DNA of 64,000 nucleotides from Paracidobacterium acidisoli (GTDB taxonomy: Bacteria > Acidobacteriota > Terriglobia > Terriglobales > Acidobacteriaceae), in contig NZ_QVQT02000004.1 in assembly GCF_003428625.2 (NCBI RefSeq), positions 124,001 through 188,000 of the forward strand, read 5' to 3'. Shown piece by piece: positions 26,001 through 35,585 of this stretch (its first letter is position 1; each line of letters begins with the position of its first letter). Below the pieces are notes generated by a model, which searched no databases, had not been told where the DNA came from, and was given only the letters and a program-made list of their open reading frames with translations. The position numbers and the translations under genes were made by a program.

Positions 26001-27305
26001 ATGCTCAGACAGCTTGCCCGCTCCCGTGCGCTGCAGCAGCGCGCTGAAAAGTTCCTGCCCGGCGGAGTCGACTCGCCCGTCCGCGCCTTTCGCGCCGTCG
26101 GCGGCGATCCGCCCTTTGTCGTCCGCGGCGAAGGCGCATATCTCGAAGATGCGGACGGCAACCGCTATCTCGACTACTTCGGCTCCTGGGGACCGATGAT
26201 CCTCGGCCACGCCTTCCCCGCCGCCGTCGAAGCCGTCCGCGAAGCCGCCGCGCACAGCGCCAGCTTCGGCGCCTCTACCCCCGCCGAAGCCGACCTCGCC
26301 GAGCTGGTCATCGAAGCCTTCCCCTCCATCGAAAAGCTGCGCTTCGTCAGCTCCGGAACCGAAGCCACCATGTCCGCCATCCGTCTGGCCCGTGGCTTTA
26401 CCGGCCGCAAATACGTTATCAAGTTTGAAGGCTGCTATCACGGCCACGCCGACGGCCTGCTGGTAAAAGCCGGCTCCGGTGTCGCGACCTTCGGCATTCC
26501 CGGCTCTGCCGGCGTGCCCGAGGAGATCGCGCACTTCACGCTCGCGCTCCCGTTCAACGATCTTTCAGCCGTCGAAGCCGCCTTCGCCGCGCACCCCGGC
26601 GAAATCGCCTGCATCATCGTCGAGCCAGTCATCGGCAACGCAGGCTGCATCCCTCCGGCGGCCGGATATCTTCAGGCGCTGCGTGAAATAACCAGCCGCG
26701 ACGGCGCGCTGCTCATCTTCGATGAAGTGATGACCGGCTTTCGCATTGCCTTCGGCGGCGCGCAGCAGCTTTACGGCATCCGCCCCGATATGACCACTCT
26801 CGGCAAGATCATCGGCGGAGGCCTTCCCTGCGGAGCCTTCGGAGGCCGCGCCGACATCATGAATCAGCTTGCGCCGCTCGGCCCTGTCTATCAGGCCGGA
26901 ACGCTCAGCGGCAATCCGCTCGCCATGGCCGCCGGCATCGCGACCGTGGGGCATCTCCGGGAGAATCAGAAACAGATCTATCCTCAGCTCGAAGAACGAA
27001 GCGCCGCTGTTGCCGAAGGAATCGCTGCCGAAGCGGCGAAGGCAGGCGTCTCCATCGTGACGAATCGCATTGGCTCGATGTTCACCTGGTTCTTCACGCA
27101 GGCTCCTGTCACCGACTTCACCACCGCCGCGGCTTCCGACACGCAGCGCTTCGCAGCCTTTCATCGCGGCATGCTTGACCGTGGCATCTGGCTGCCGCCC
27201 TCACAGTTTGAGGCTGCCTTTCTCAGCACCGCGCATACCGCAGGACACGTTCAGGAAACGATTCGCGCCGCCCAGGAAGTCTTCGGCGTCATCGCCACAG
27301 CCTGA
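26001..27305 (+). CDS. hemL: glutamate-1-semialdehyde 2,1-aminomutase
   Basis: Converts glutamate-1-semialdehyde to 5-aminolevulinate in the C5 route to haem. The 434-residue class III aminotransferase-fold protein has [12 protein letters not shown] at the start, [32 protein letters not shown], the aspartate of the [12 protein letters not shown] motif, and the PLP Lys in [18 protein letters not shown], followed by [15 protein letters not shown]. The start is fixed by similarity to family N-termini, although no RBS precedes it; it may be leaderless. A terminator follows within 10 bases of the stop. It is divergent from the DUF885 gene. Confidence 0.96.
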   Translation: MLRQLARSRALQQRAEKFLPGGVDSPVRAFRAVGGDPPFVVRGEGAYLEDADGNRYLDYFGSWGPMILGHAFPAAVEAVREAAAHSASFGASTPAEADLAELVIEAFPSIEKLRFVSSGTEATMSAIRLARGFTGRKYVIKFEGCYHGHADGLLVKAGSGVATFGIPGSAGVPEEIAHFTLALPFNDLSAVEAAFAAHPGEIACIIVEPVIGNAGCIPPAAGYLQALREITSRDGALLIFDEVMTGFRIAFGGAQQLYGIRPDMTTLGKIIGGGLPCGAFGGRADIMNQLAPLGPVYQAGTLSGNPLAMAAGIATVGHLRENQKQIYPQLEERSAAVAEGIAAEAAKAGVSIVTNRIGSMFTWFFTQAPVTDFTTAAASDTQRFAAFHRGMLDRGIWLPPSQFEAAFLSTAHTAGHVQETIRAAQEVFGVIATA

Positions 27306-27313
27306 CACACAAA

Positions 27314-27343
27314 GCCCCGCGCAAAGCACTGCTTCCGCGGGGC
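27314..27343. terminator. terminator hairpin after hemL
   Basis: GCCCCGCG (27314-27321) and CGCGGGGC (27336-27343) form a perfect 8-bp GC stem just after hemL and before the convergent end of the next gene, so it may serve both. The T-run is missing. Confidence 0.55.
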
Positions 27344-27362
27344 ATCTGCAGACTGACACTGT

Positions 27363-27887
27363 TTACGGAGCGCCGAACAGCCGCACCTCCGGCTTGTTCG
27401 GGTTATTCGGATTCGCCCGTGCATACCACAGCTCCAGGCTGTTGATCACTCGCCGTCCTCCCGGCAGCACGATGCGCTGGCTGCTTCCGCCCGCGCGAAT
27501 GAACGCATTCACCGGCAGCGGCTGTGCATAGCCGTCTCCATAATGAATCACCACATGATCGAAGCGAATCGGAGCATACCGCACGCGCAGCACGATCGAG
27601 TGATAGCGCCCGGCATAGCGGCCCACTTTGATGTCATCGTGATCCACCGGACCATCCACATGCGCCATGCCCAGAAAAAGCATAGGCGCGCGCATCGGTG
27701 GCGGAGGCGGGGGTCCCTGTGCCAGCATCGGCAGAGCAAGGCTGACGGTCAGTGCAAGGGCCATCGTCGACAAAACAGGTTTCCAGCATCGTATACGTAG
27801 ATTTCCTCCCGGAATGTCGCGAGCGATCCTTTCCGGTTTCTCGCTTTCATCCGTTCTCTGTTTCGTTGACCCGGCAATATCCCGCAT
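27363..27887 (-). CDS. small exported beta-rich protein, DUF2541-like
   Basis: The C-terminal 110 residues (MAHVDGPVDHDDIKVGRYAG, then YHSIVLRVRYAPIRFDHVVI and RVINSLELWYARANPNNP) look like a DUF2541-type beta-sandwich domain; function unknown. They follow a hydrophobic signal-like segment (LSTMALALTVSLALPMLAQ) and a PPPPPP stretch, so the mature domain should be periplasmic. The start is uncertain: the ATG at 27887 leaves about 40 polar residues before the signal, while the strong RBS GGGAGGAAAT at 27801-27810 is followed, at the right distance, only by an ATA codon in frame. It lies 7 bp downstream of the polysaccharide deacetylase gene in the same direction. Confidence 0.65.
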   Translation of the reverse strand: MRDIAGSTKQRTDESEKPERIARDIPGGNLRIRCWKPVLSTMALALTVSLALPMLAQGPPPPPPMRAPMLFLGMAHVDGPVDHDDIKVGRYAGRYHSIVLRVRYAPIRFDHVVIHYGDGYAQPLPVNAFIRAGGSSQRIVLPGGRRVINSLELWYARANPNNPNKPEVRLFGAP

Positions 27888-27894
27888 GTTGCGG

Positions 27895-28653
27895 TCATCC
27901 GCGGTTTTCGGCGCCGGATGATCTCTCATTCCATGCATCCACCGTTACAAATCGCGCCTTCTGCAGCGCGCTTCTCTCGATCAGCATCCGTGTTGCTGCA
28001 ACGCTGTGGCTGCGATCCTGGCCAATACCAGCCTGCCCGCCATCATGCAGCAGCAGATTCGAGCCCCGTTCCGCGCGCCGGTTATGGGCGATGCCGCGAT
28101 CCAGATTGGCCAGCACTCGTTCCGCAGTAGTCGCCTTCCAGTCGTAGCCCATCGCGTTCCACAACACCGGAGTCAGTCCCAGCTCCCGCGCGCATCGCAA
28201 CACATCCGGCCGCCTCGCTCCATGCGGAGGACGGAACCATCGCACCGCTTCGCCGATCGCATCCTCGATAGCCGCATTGCACCCCGCCAGTTCCTCGCGC
28301 ACGCGCCGTGGCGGCTGGAAAAGCAACACCGGATGCGTCACCGTGTGATTGCCCACCAGGTGCCCCGCCGCCCGAATCGCCCGCACAATCTCCGGGCGCT
28401 GGCGAACAAATCGGCCGATCACAAAAAATGTGGCTCTCACTTCATGCCGCGCCAGCAAATCGAGAAGCTGATACGTATACGGATCGTTCGGTCCGTCGTC
28501 GTATGTCAGCGCAAACTCGGCTGGATCGTTCCCTGCAATGATGGCTCTGCCGAAAATCTGCGAGGAGGGCCACATGCCCGCGTAGGCATAGCCGCCCGCT
28601 GCAAGGCCCGCAACCGCCGCTCCTGCCAGAACCGTAGTGATCGTAATCGCCAT
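27895..28653 (-). CDS. polysaccharide deacetylase (NodB homology, CE4)
   Basis: Removes N- or O-acetyl groups from chitin-like sugars, peptidoglycan or exopolysaccharide. The 252-residue protein has an N-terminal hydrophobic segment (MAITITTVLAGAAVAGLAAG) that anchors or exports it, then the CE4 motifs in order: TYDDGPND (catalytic base and metal Asp), HTVTHP (metal His pair), FRPPHGARRP (motif 3), a Trp-containing motif 4 around NAMGYDWKA, and LLLHDGG (motif 5). All catalytic residues appear present. I chose the ATG at 28653; four codons upstream is another start. The DUF2541-like gene follows closely, so the two may be co-transcribed. Confidence 0.9.
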   Translation of the reverse strand: MAITITTVLAGAAVAGLAAGGYAYAGMWPSSQIFGRAIIAGNDPAEFALTYDDGPNDPYTYQLLDLLARHEVRATFFVIGRFVRQRPEIVRAIRAAGHLVGNHTVTHPVLLFQPPRRVREELAGCNAAIEDAIGEAVRWFRPPHGARRPDVLRCARELGLTPVLWNAMGYDWKATTAERVLANLDRGIAHNRRAERGSNLLLHDGGQAGIGQDRSHSVAATRMLIERSALQKARFVTVDAWNERSSGAENRG

Positions 28654-28811
28654 GTGTAGAATCAAAATCCCGCAGCAACTGCCGGAGAGTAGCCCCGCAG
28701 GTACCCTTTCATACTATGCATCGCACCGTCAGAGCAGGTGTGGTATCTTCGTATTTCATTCGCTTCATTTCGAGATCTCCGGCAGGAAATTCCTCTCGTC
28801 AGGCAGTCATT

Positions 28812-29459
28812 ATGGGCAATCTCTTCGATTTACCTCACTTCATCGCCGTCGAAGGCCCCCTGCGCGTGGGCAAGTCGACGCTCGCTCAGCTGCTCTCTGA
28901 GACCCTGCACGCCCGCCTCCTCACCGACCCCGACGACAATCCCTTCCTCGACCGCTTCTATCAGGCGCAGTCCGGCATGGCCTTTGCCACGCAGATGTGG
29001 TTTCTGATGGAGCGCAGCGCGCAGATGAGCCTGGTCGGAGACTCGGAAACACCGGTGGTCTCCGACTACCTTTTTGAAAAGGACCGGCTGTTTGCCTACG
29101 TCAATCTCAACGATGCCGAGCTCGCGCTCTACAACCGCTACTATCAGATGTTCTCAAAAACGTCGCCCGCACCCGACCTGGTCATCTATCTGCAGGCCAC
29201 GCCGGACGTCCTCCGGCAGCGGATGAAGCGCAAGGGTGTTCCCGGAGAGCGCGCCGTCAGCGAGAAGTACATCGAGCAGATCATCCACGCCTACGAGCAC
29301 TTCTTCTTCCACTACACCGCCAGCGATCTGCTCGTGGTCAATACCAGCGACATCGACTTCGTGAACAACAACCGCGATCTGCAGTTGTTGCTCAGGCGTC
29401 TCTCCGAACCCGTCAAAGGAACGCAGTACTTCCTGCCGCTCAGTAACGGTGCAGCCTGA
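28812..29459 (+). CDS. deoxynucleoside kinase (deoxyadenosine/deoxyguanosine kinase type)
   Basis: Phosphorylates salvaged deoxynucleosides with ATP. The 215-residue protein has a P-loop (VEGPLRVGKSTLAQLL, near residue 13), a middle MERSAQMSL segment, the FEKDRLFAYVNL region that in this family binds substrate, and a LID-like Arg-rich stretch (RQRMKRKGVPGER). The fold and length match dAK/dGK rather than thymidylate kinase. The ATG at 28812 (MGNLFDLPHFIAVEG) was chosen because it gives a normal distance to the P-loop; the frame is open further upstream without similarity. The base specificity is not clear from the sequence. Confidence 0.88.
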   Translation: MGNLFDLPHFIAVEGPLRVGKSTLAQLLSETLHARLLTDPDDNPFLDRFYQAQSGMAFATQMWFLMERSAQMSLVGDSETPVVSDYLFEKDRLFAYVNLNDAELALYNRYYQMFSKTSPAPDLVIYLQATPDVLRQRMKRKGVPGERAVSEKYIEQIIHAYEHFFFHYTASDLLVVNTSDIDFVNNNRDLQLLLRRLSEPVKGTQYFLPLSNGAA

Positions 29460-29509
29460 CGCCGCTGATCTCGACCGGAGTGTCAGAATAAACAGGCAGA
29501 CGATACCGG

Positions 29510-30034
29510 CTACTTCATCGCCGGCATGCCGTCTCCATGCTGTACGTGGTTATCGTCCTGCTTCGGCGGAATGAAGTGCTCCGGCATCTTGTGCCCGCGA
29601 TGGCAGGTGCCGCACATCACATGCTTGTCCTCCGGCATCGCATCCGGATCTTTCACCTGCGACATAAAGTTCTCATTGATGTCGTGCGTCATCTTGAGCA
29701 TGATGCGCGCAATCTGCTTGTCTTCCTTTGCATCGGAGGCAAAATCCAGGTGGTGCGTCTGCGCGTTGCGCATATGGCAGAACTCGCACTTCACCCCCAG
29801 CGCGCCCTCAAACCCGTGCATGACCTTGATCACGTCTTCCGGTGGCATATTCTTCGGCAGAACCTGAAGGTTGACCGGTTTGGGCAGCGGCCGATGCATG
29901 CCCGGTCCACCCTCTGCGGGTGCGGATGAACCTGTTCTGGAACTCTCCTGCGGAGCAGCGTGGCTGCAAACTGGCACAAGAATCAGCAACAATGCGGCCG
30001 CAACAGAGCCGCCAACAAAAAATCTTCTCTGCAT
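29510..30034 (-). CDS. exported dihaem c-type cytochrome (reaction-centre cytochrome-like family)
   Basis: A 174-residue protein with a signal peptide (MQRRFFVGGSVAAALLLILV) and two covalent haem sites, CEFCH and CGTCH. The segment NLQVLPKNMPPEDVIKVMHG before the first haem site and the Met-containing helix between sites resemble the photosynthetic reaction-centre cytochrome c family (CytoC_RC), whose short non-photosynthetic homologues are common in Acidobacteria. The product should be periplasmic and carry electrons; its partners are unknown. The C-terminal tail is His/Asp/Met-rich. No other cytochrome or oxidase gene is adjacent. Confidence 0.87.
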   Translation of the reverse strand: MQRRFFVGGSVAAALLLILVPVCSHAAPQESSRTGSSAPAEGGPGMHRPLPKPVNLQVLPKNMPPEDVIKVMHGFEGALGVKCEFCHMRNAQTHHLDFASDAKEDKQIARIMLKMTHDINENFMSQVKDPDAMPEDKHVMCGTCHRGHKMPEHFIPPKQDDNHVQHGDGMPAMK

Positions 30035-30171
30035 CGATGTACTTTCCTGGGAAGTGCTGAAGTGGAAGCAGGGCCTTGTCCGTCATCTTACATAACGGAC
30101 ATGCAAAAGCGCAGCAAACCGCCTTCGTCCTGAAAGAAGACTTCCGTATCGCCAACGGAGTCGCCACGCAT

Positions 30172-30774
30172 TCATCCACCGGAAACAAAGCGATTGCCTT
30201 CCAGCAGAAACCGCAGCGGACGTTCTGCCGCTTTACGAATTCCGATCCGCGGTGTCGCCATGATGCTCCCGGCGAAAAAGCCATCCTCCTCCACCTGCAG
30301 ACCGCTCTCCGCATCGGTCACATCGAGAGCGTTGTGTATGGCTCGCGTGATTCCCAGCGCCTGGCACAACCGTCCCGGCCCGGAGGTCAGCAGCCGCGGC
30401 TTTGCATGCGGAGCCAGCCCGCGCAGCCTCGCCATCGTCTCCAGCCCGCCCACCGGCTCCAGTGCGCGCAGCAGCACGCATCCGGCCTGCCCCTCCGGCT
30501 CGCAGGAAATATTCAGGCAGTAGTGCATTCCGTAAATGAAATACACATAGGCGAATCCGGGCGGGCCGAAGATCACCTCGTTCCGTGCCGTCTTTCCCGA
30601 CGCAGAATGGGCCGCCGGATCACCCAGGCCAAAGTAGGCTTCGACTTCGACAATTCGTCCCGTCAGCAGCTCTCCATCCAGCCGCCGCACCAGAAGCTTG
30701 CCGAGCAGATCGCGCGCCACAATATCCGGAGAACGAAGATAAAAGGTCCGTGGAAGAGTACGCGCCTGCTTCAT
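30172..30774 (-). CDS. DNA-3-methyladenine glycosylase (AAG/MPG type)
   Basis: Removes 3-methyladenine and other damaged purines to start base excision repair. The 200-residue protein matches the AAG/MPG fold: LARDLLGK-like N-terminus (DIVARDLLGKLLVRRL), the catalytic Glu and following residues in RIVEVEAYFGLGDPAAHSA, the Tyr-rich AYVYFIYGMHYCLNI segment that holds the flipped base, LLRALEP, and GPGRLCQALGI. The length is normal. It ends the short minus-strand run with the peroxiredoxin gene, 16 bp upstream, so the two are probably co-transcribed. Confidence 0.93.
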   Translation of the reverse strand: MKQARTLPRTFYLRSPDIVARDLLGKLLVRRLDGELLTGRIVEVEAYFGLGDPAAHSASGKTARNEVIFGPPGFAYVYFIYGMHYCLNISCEPEGQAGCVLLRALEPVGGLETMARLRGLAPHAKPRLLTSGPGRLCQALGITRAIHNALDVTDAESGLQVEEDGFFAGSIMATPRIGIRKAAERPLRFLLEGNRFVSGG

Positions 30775-30790
30775 TTTCCAGTACTGCCGC

Positions 30791-31258
30791 TCAGTCCTTT
30801 TTCATCTCTTTCAGAACCTTCAGCACCTCTTCGGCATGCCCTTCAGGCTGAACTTTGGGAAAGATCTTCAGCAGCGTGCGGTCCGGACCGATCAGAAAGG
30901 TGGTCCGCTCAATGCCCATCACTTTCTTCCCGTACATATTCTTTTGCTTCAGCACGCCAAACTGTTTGCAAACAGTTTCGTCTACATCTGCAAGGAGCGT
31001 ATACGGCAGATCGTATTTTTCGCGGAACTTCTTCTGCGCCTTTGGCGTGTCGCGTGAAATGCCCAGCACCACCGCGCCCGTGTTCTGAATCTTCCTGAAC
31101 TGGTCGCGGAAGCCGCATGCCTCGATCGTGCAGCCGGGAGTATCCGCCCTGGGATAAAAAAACAGCACGACGGGTTTTCCGGCATAATCGCTCAGGCTGA
31201 CGGTCTTGTCCTCATCCGTCTGAAGCGTGAAATCGGCAACTGTGTCATTGACTTCCAT
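30791..31258 (-). CDS. bcp: thioredoxin-dependent peroxiredoxin (BCP/PrxQ)
   Basis: Reduces hydrogen peroxide and organic hydroperoxides with electrons from thioredoxin. The 155-residue protein has the PrxQ-type active site PRADTPGCTIEACGFRD, with the peroxidatic Cys and the resolving Cys five residues later, and FFYP just before it. The segments VVLGISRDTPKAQKKF and TTFLIGPD follow. The second of two adjacent ATG codons (31258) is preferred because it is better spaced from the GAGGAAG ribosome binding site. It lies 16 bp before the methyladenine glycosylase gene, so the pair suits a damage-defence unit. It is divergent from the exported repeat protein gene. Confidence 0.93.
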   Translation of the reverse strand: MEVNDTVADFTLQTDEDKTVSLSDYAGKPVVLFFYPRADTPGCTIEACGFRDQFRKIQNTGAVVLGISRDTPKAQKKFREKYDLPYTLLADVDETVCKQFGVLKQKNMYGKKVMGIERTTFLIGPDRTLLKIFPKVQPEGHAEEVLKVLKEMKKD

Positions 31259-31331
31259 CATCTTCTTCCTCGCGGCAGATGCGCGCATCAGGCCGTTGCG
31301 TCATCATAAATTGTTTCGCGGTTCAGGCACT

Positions 31332-32768
31332 ATGTCATCGTTTCCGGAGCGTCAACGTCATCTCTCCCGCCGGCGGCTTCTCTGTACCTGCGCTCTCGCC
31401 GCCGGCCTCACCCTCCCCGCCTGCGCTCAGTATCCAGGTCACGTCGATACCACTCAGACGGACAATCAGCCGCACCTGCGCGCCACCGGCGTCTATGAAT
31501 ACACCGGCGATCTGACCAGCCCAAAGGCCAGCCGCCTCATTCCCATCGCCGTATGGGACGGCACCCGCTTCCAGCCCGGCGGCCTCTATCTCGCGCAGCC
31601 CGCGCCTCTGGCCGTCGAGGCTGGAACACTCTATGAGCTCCAGACCGCCGGCCAGCGAAAAGGCCTCTTCGACATCAGGGAAGCCGAAGATGTCGGCGGT
31701 TCATGGATTGGCGTCGGCGTCTTCCAGAAGGAGAAGCCGCCGCAGCCGCCAAAGCTCCGCGCATCGAAACACCTTCCTCAGGTCGTCAAAGACTACGACC
31801 CCGATAAGCCGCACTTCGCCCATCTCCCCTCGGATGAAGGTCCCGGCAGCGCCGGAAGCAGCGGCAGCGCCGGCAATTCAGGAAAGAGTACTTCCGGCTC
31901 GGCTGCCAGCGCTCCACCCATCGATCCCGACCGGCCCACACTCCACAAACGCTCCTCTTCCGGCGATGACACCAGCACTGCATCCGGAAACGCACCCGCA
32001 CCGCAGGTCCCGGTCGACGTGGACCCCGATCGCCCGACGCTCCACAAGCGCAGCGATGCCGGCTCCGCAGCGGCATCCAGCCGCGCCGATGCGCCTCCCG
32101 TCGATCCCTCCCGCCCTCGTCTTGCATACGGACGGCCGGAAACCACGGAGGCCATCGACAAGCCCGACGCCCTCACCGGCACTCCCTCCGGCATGGAGCA
32201 GATCGTTGCCGTCTCCGATCCACAGCCCGGAGAGCCGCATCCCTTCGCCTATAGCTGGCCCGATCCTTCTGACATAACAAAGACGCAGACCGCGCTCGAG
32301 ACGATCGCCTCCAAAGCGCTCGCGCCGCCTGCGCCACCGGCTCCAAAAACGAAGCTCGCACCACGCAGCACCACCCGCGCGCGCACCGTGCATCGTCCGG
32401 CCGCGCCACCCGCTTCTCCCGGCCTGACGAATGAGGAGTTCCACGCCTACGAGCTCGCTTACGGAGCCGGCGCAACCTTCGTTTTTTCCGCTGAGAAAAA
32501 GACACCGGACGGCTCGATGAAGTACATCACGCTCATCGCCAAACCCGATTTTTCCGGCAATCCACAGGTCATGCTGCAGCACATCACCAGCGATAAAGAG
32601 CTCGAATTCAACCCTCGCATGCAGCTGGTCGACGCCGTGGACGCCGACGGCGATCATCGCGCCGAGCTGATCTTCGAGCTGCGCGGCAAAAGCGATCGCC
32701 AGTTCGCCATCTATCGCGTGGCATATGGAAGCGCCGAAAGCGTCTTCACCACGGCATCCCTCCACTAA
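31332..32768 (+). CDS. exported low-complexity protein with DPDRPTLHKR repeats
   Basis: I do not recognise this 478-residue protein. It begins with an export signal containing SRRRLLCTCALAAGL, Tat-like, and ending LPAC, which could be a lipobox. After a folded N-terminal part (about 40-145) there is a Ser/Gly/Pro-rich linker holding four related units: DPDKPHFAHL near 156, DPDRPTLHKR near 198 and 231, and DPSRPRLAYGRP near 258. A second Pro/Ala/Arg-rich linker leads to a C-terminal domain with ITLIAKPDFSGNPQVMLQHI and LVDAVDADGDHRAELIFELR, which resembles FG-GAP/EF-like acidic loops. Cell-envelope location is inferred. The unit repeats agree at protein level but differ in silent bases. Confidence 0.75.
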   Translation: MSSFPERQRHLSRRRLLCTCALAAGLTLPACAQYPGHVDTTQTDNQPHLRATGVYEYTGDLTSPKASRLIPIAVWDGTRFQPGGLYLAQPAPLAVEAGTLYELQTAGQRKGLFDIREAEDVGGSWIGVGVFQKEKPPQPPKLRASKHLPQVVKDYDPDKPHFAHLPSDEGPGSAGSSGSAGNSGKSTSGSAASAPPIDPDRPTLHKRSSSGDDTSTASGNAPAPQVPVDVDPDRPTLHKRSDAGSAAASSRADAPPVDPSRPRLAYGRPETTEAIDKPDALTGTPSGMEQIVAVSDPQPGEPHPFAYSWPDPSDITKTQTALETIASKALAPPAPPAPKTKLAPRSTTRARTVHRPAAPPASPGLTNEEFHAYELAYGAGATFVFSAEKKTPDGSMKYITLIAKPDFSGNPQVMLQHITSDKELEFNPRMQLVDAVDADGDHRAELIFELRGKSDRQFAIYRVAYGSAESVFTTASLH

Positions 32769-32816
32769 AGCAGAAATCCCGCGAACCGGCCGCTGTCAGC
32801 CCTTTCCGCGCAGATT

Positions 32817-34310
<1,494 letters not shown>

Positions 34311-34312
34311 CG

Positions 34313-35581
34313 CTATCTGCCTCCGCCCGTTCCTGGCCCCGGCGCGCCGGACTCGCCCTCTCCGCCTTCGTGTTCGCTTTGCGGCTGCACCACCCGCACC
34401 GGTTCGCCGTCGACAATCGAGTCCGGCGGATTCTGAATCACGCGGTCGTCCGCCTCGAGCCCCTGCACCACCTGCACGGTGCGCCCGTCATCCTGGCTGA
34501 TCGTGATCGGCACCAGCTTCGCCTTGTTGTTGCTGTCGACAATCGCGACCCGCAGCCCCTCTGAGCGGAAAATAAGCGCCGGAACAGGAAGAATCAGCGC
34601 CGGCCGTGAGCTCTTCACGTGGAAATGAACTTCCGTATATGCTCCGGGGAAAATCTCGCCCTTGCTGTTGTTGACATCCACTTCCACCAGCAGTGTGCGC
34701 GACGTTGGATCAATCGAATCGGCGGTGCGAACGATCTTTCCCTGCACCTGCACGCCAGGCCGCTCGGCGAACGTCAGATCGGCGGCCACGCCCGGTCTGC
34801 AGCCGGCCGATTCCACCTGCGGCACATTTACATACACGCGCAGCACGTGTTCGTCGGCCATGTGAAACATCTCTTTGTTCGCTCCCGCGTCGATCAGCGT
34901 TCCTGTATCCACATCGCGGGCTGTAATCACGCCGTCAAACGGCGCGTAGATATTTTCGAACGACACCAGTTCCTGAAGACGCTGCACATTCGCCAGGGCC
35001 GACTTCACCTGTGTGGACGTTGACGCTTCCTGCGTCACGAAGTTGTCCGTGTCCTGTTTGGTCACCGCGTTCTGCTGCAGCAGATCCTGATAGCGGGCCG
35101 CCTGAATCTTCGCGTTGTGCGCGTTGGCCTCGGCCGTAGCCAGATCGGCCTTTGCCTGAGCCAGTTGCTGATCCACCTCCGGGCTTTCAATCACCGCCAG
35201 CAGCTGCCCCTTTTTCACACGGGAGCCGATGTCGAAATGCCACTGCTTCAGATAGCCGCTGGTTCGCGCATAGATCGGTGAATCAGTCCATGCATAGATA
35301 TTGCCCGGCAGCACAATCTCCTGCGTCGGCTGGCCCGGCTTTGGATTGGCGACCATGACCGCGGGAACGGCCAGTGCCTCCGTCTCCTTTTGCAGAGTGC
35401 TTTTTTGTCGCAGGCGCGGCAGAATGCCTGCCACGGCAAGCGCAACAGCTACGACCAGCAGCAGAAAGAGCAGCAACAGAACCTTCCCGACGGAGATCGG
35501 GGTATGCCCCTGACCTCCGGAACCGGAAGCAGCAGCGCCTTCCGGCGCGTCATGATGTGGTGTCTGCGATTCGTGTGACAT
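34313..35581 (-). CDS. RND efflux periplasmic adaptor (membrane fusion protein)
   Basis: Links the inner-membrane pump to the outer-membrane channel. The 422-residue protein has a short cytoplasmic N-terminus, one transmembrane helix (VLLLLFLLLVVAVALAVAGI), a barrel-sandwich lipoyl half-motif (DIGSRVKKGQLLAVIESPEV), a coiled coil (QQLAQAKADLATAEANAHNA), then the second half-motif YAPFDGVITARDVDTGTLID and beta-barrel domains. The C-terminus is Gly/Glu-rich and low in complexity. The ATG at 35581 (MSHESQTPHHD) lies 4 bp after the pump stop codon; the frame is open further upstream but that part overlaps the pump gene. Middle gene of the operon. Confidence 0.93.
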   Translation of the reverse strand: MSHESQTPHHDAPEGAAASGSGGQGHTPISVGKVLLLLFLLLVVAVALAVAGILPRLRQKSTLQKETEALAVPAVMVANPKPGQPTQEIVLPGNIYAWTDSPIYARTSGYLKQWHFDIGSRVKKGQLLAVIESPEVDQQLAQAKADLATAEANAHNAKIQAARYQDLLQQNAVTKQDTDNFVTQEASTSTQVKSALANVQRLQELVSFENIYAPFDGVITARDVDTGTLIDAGANKEMFHMADEHVLRVYVNVPQVESAGCRPGVAADLTFAERPGVQVQGKIVRTADSIDPTSRTLLVEVDVNNSKGEIFPGAYTEVHFHVKSSRPALILPVPALIFRSEGLRVAIVDSNNKAKLVPITISQDDGRTVQVVQGLEADDRVIQNPPDSIVDGEPVRVVQPQSEHEGGEGESGAPGPGTGGGR

Positions 35582-35585
35582 GATG

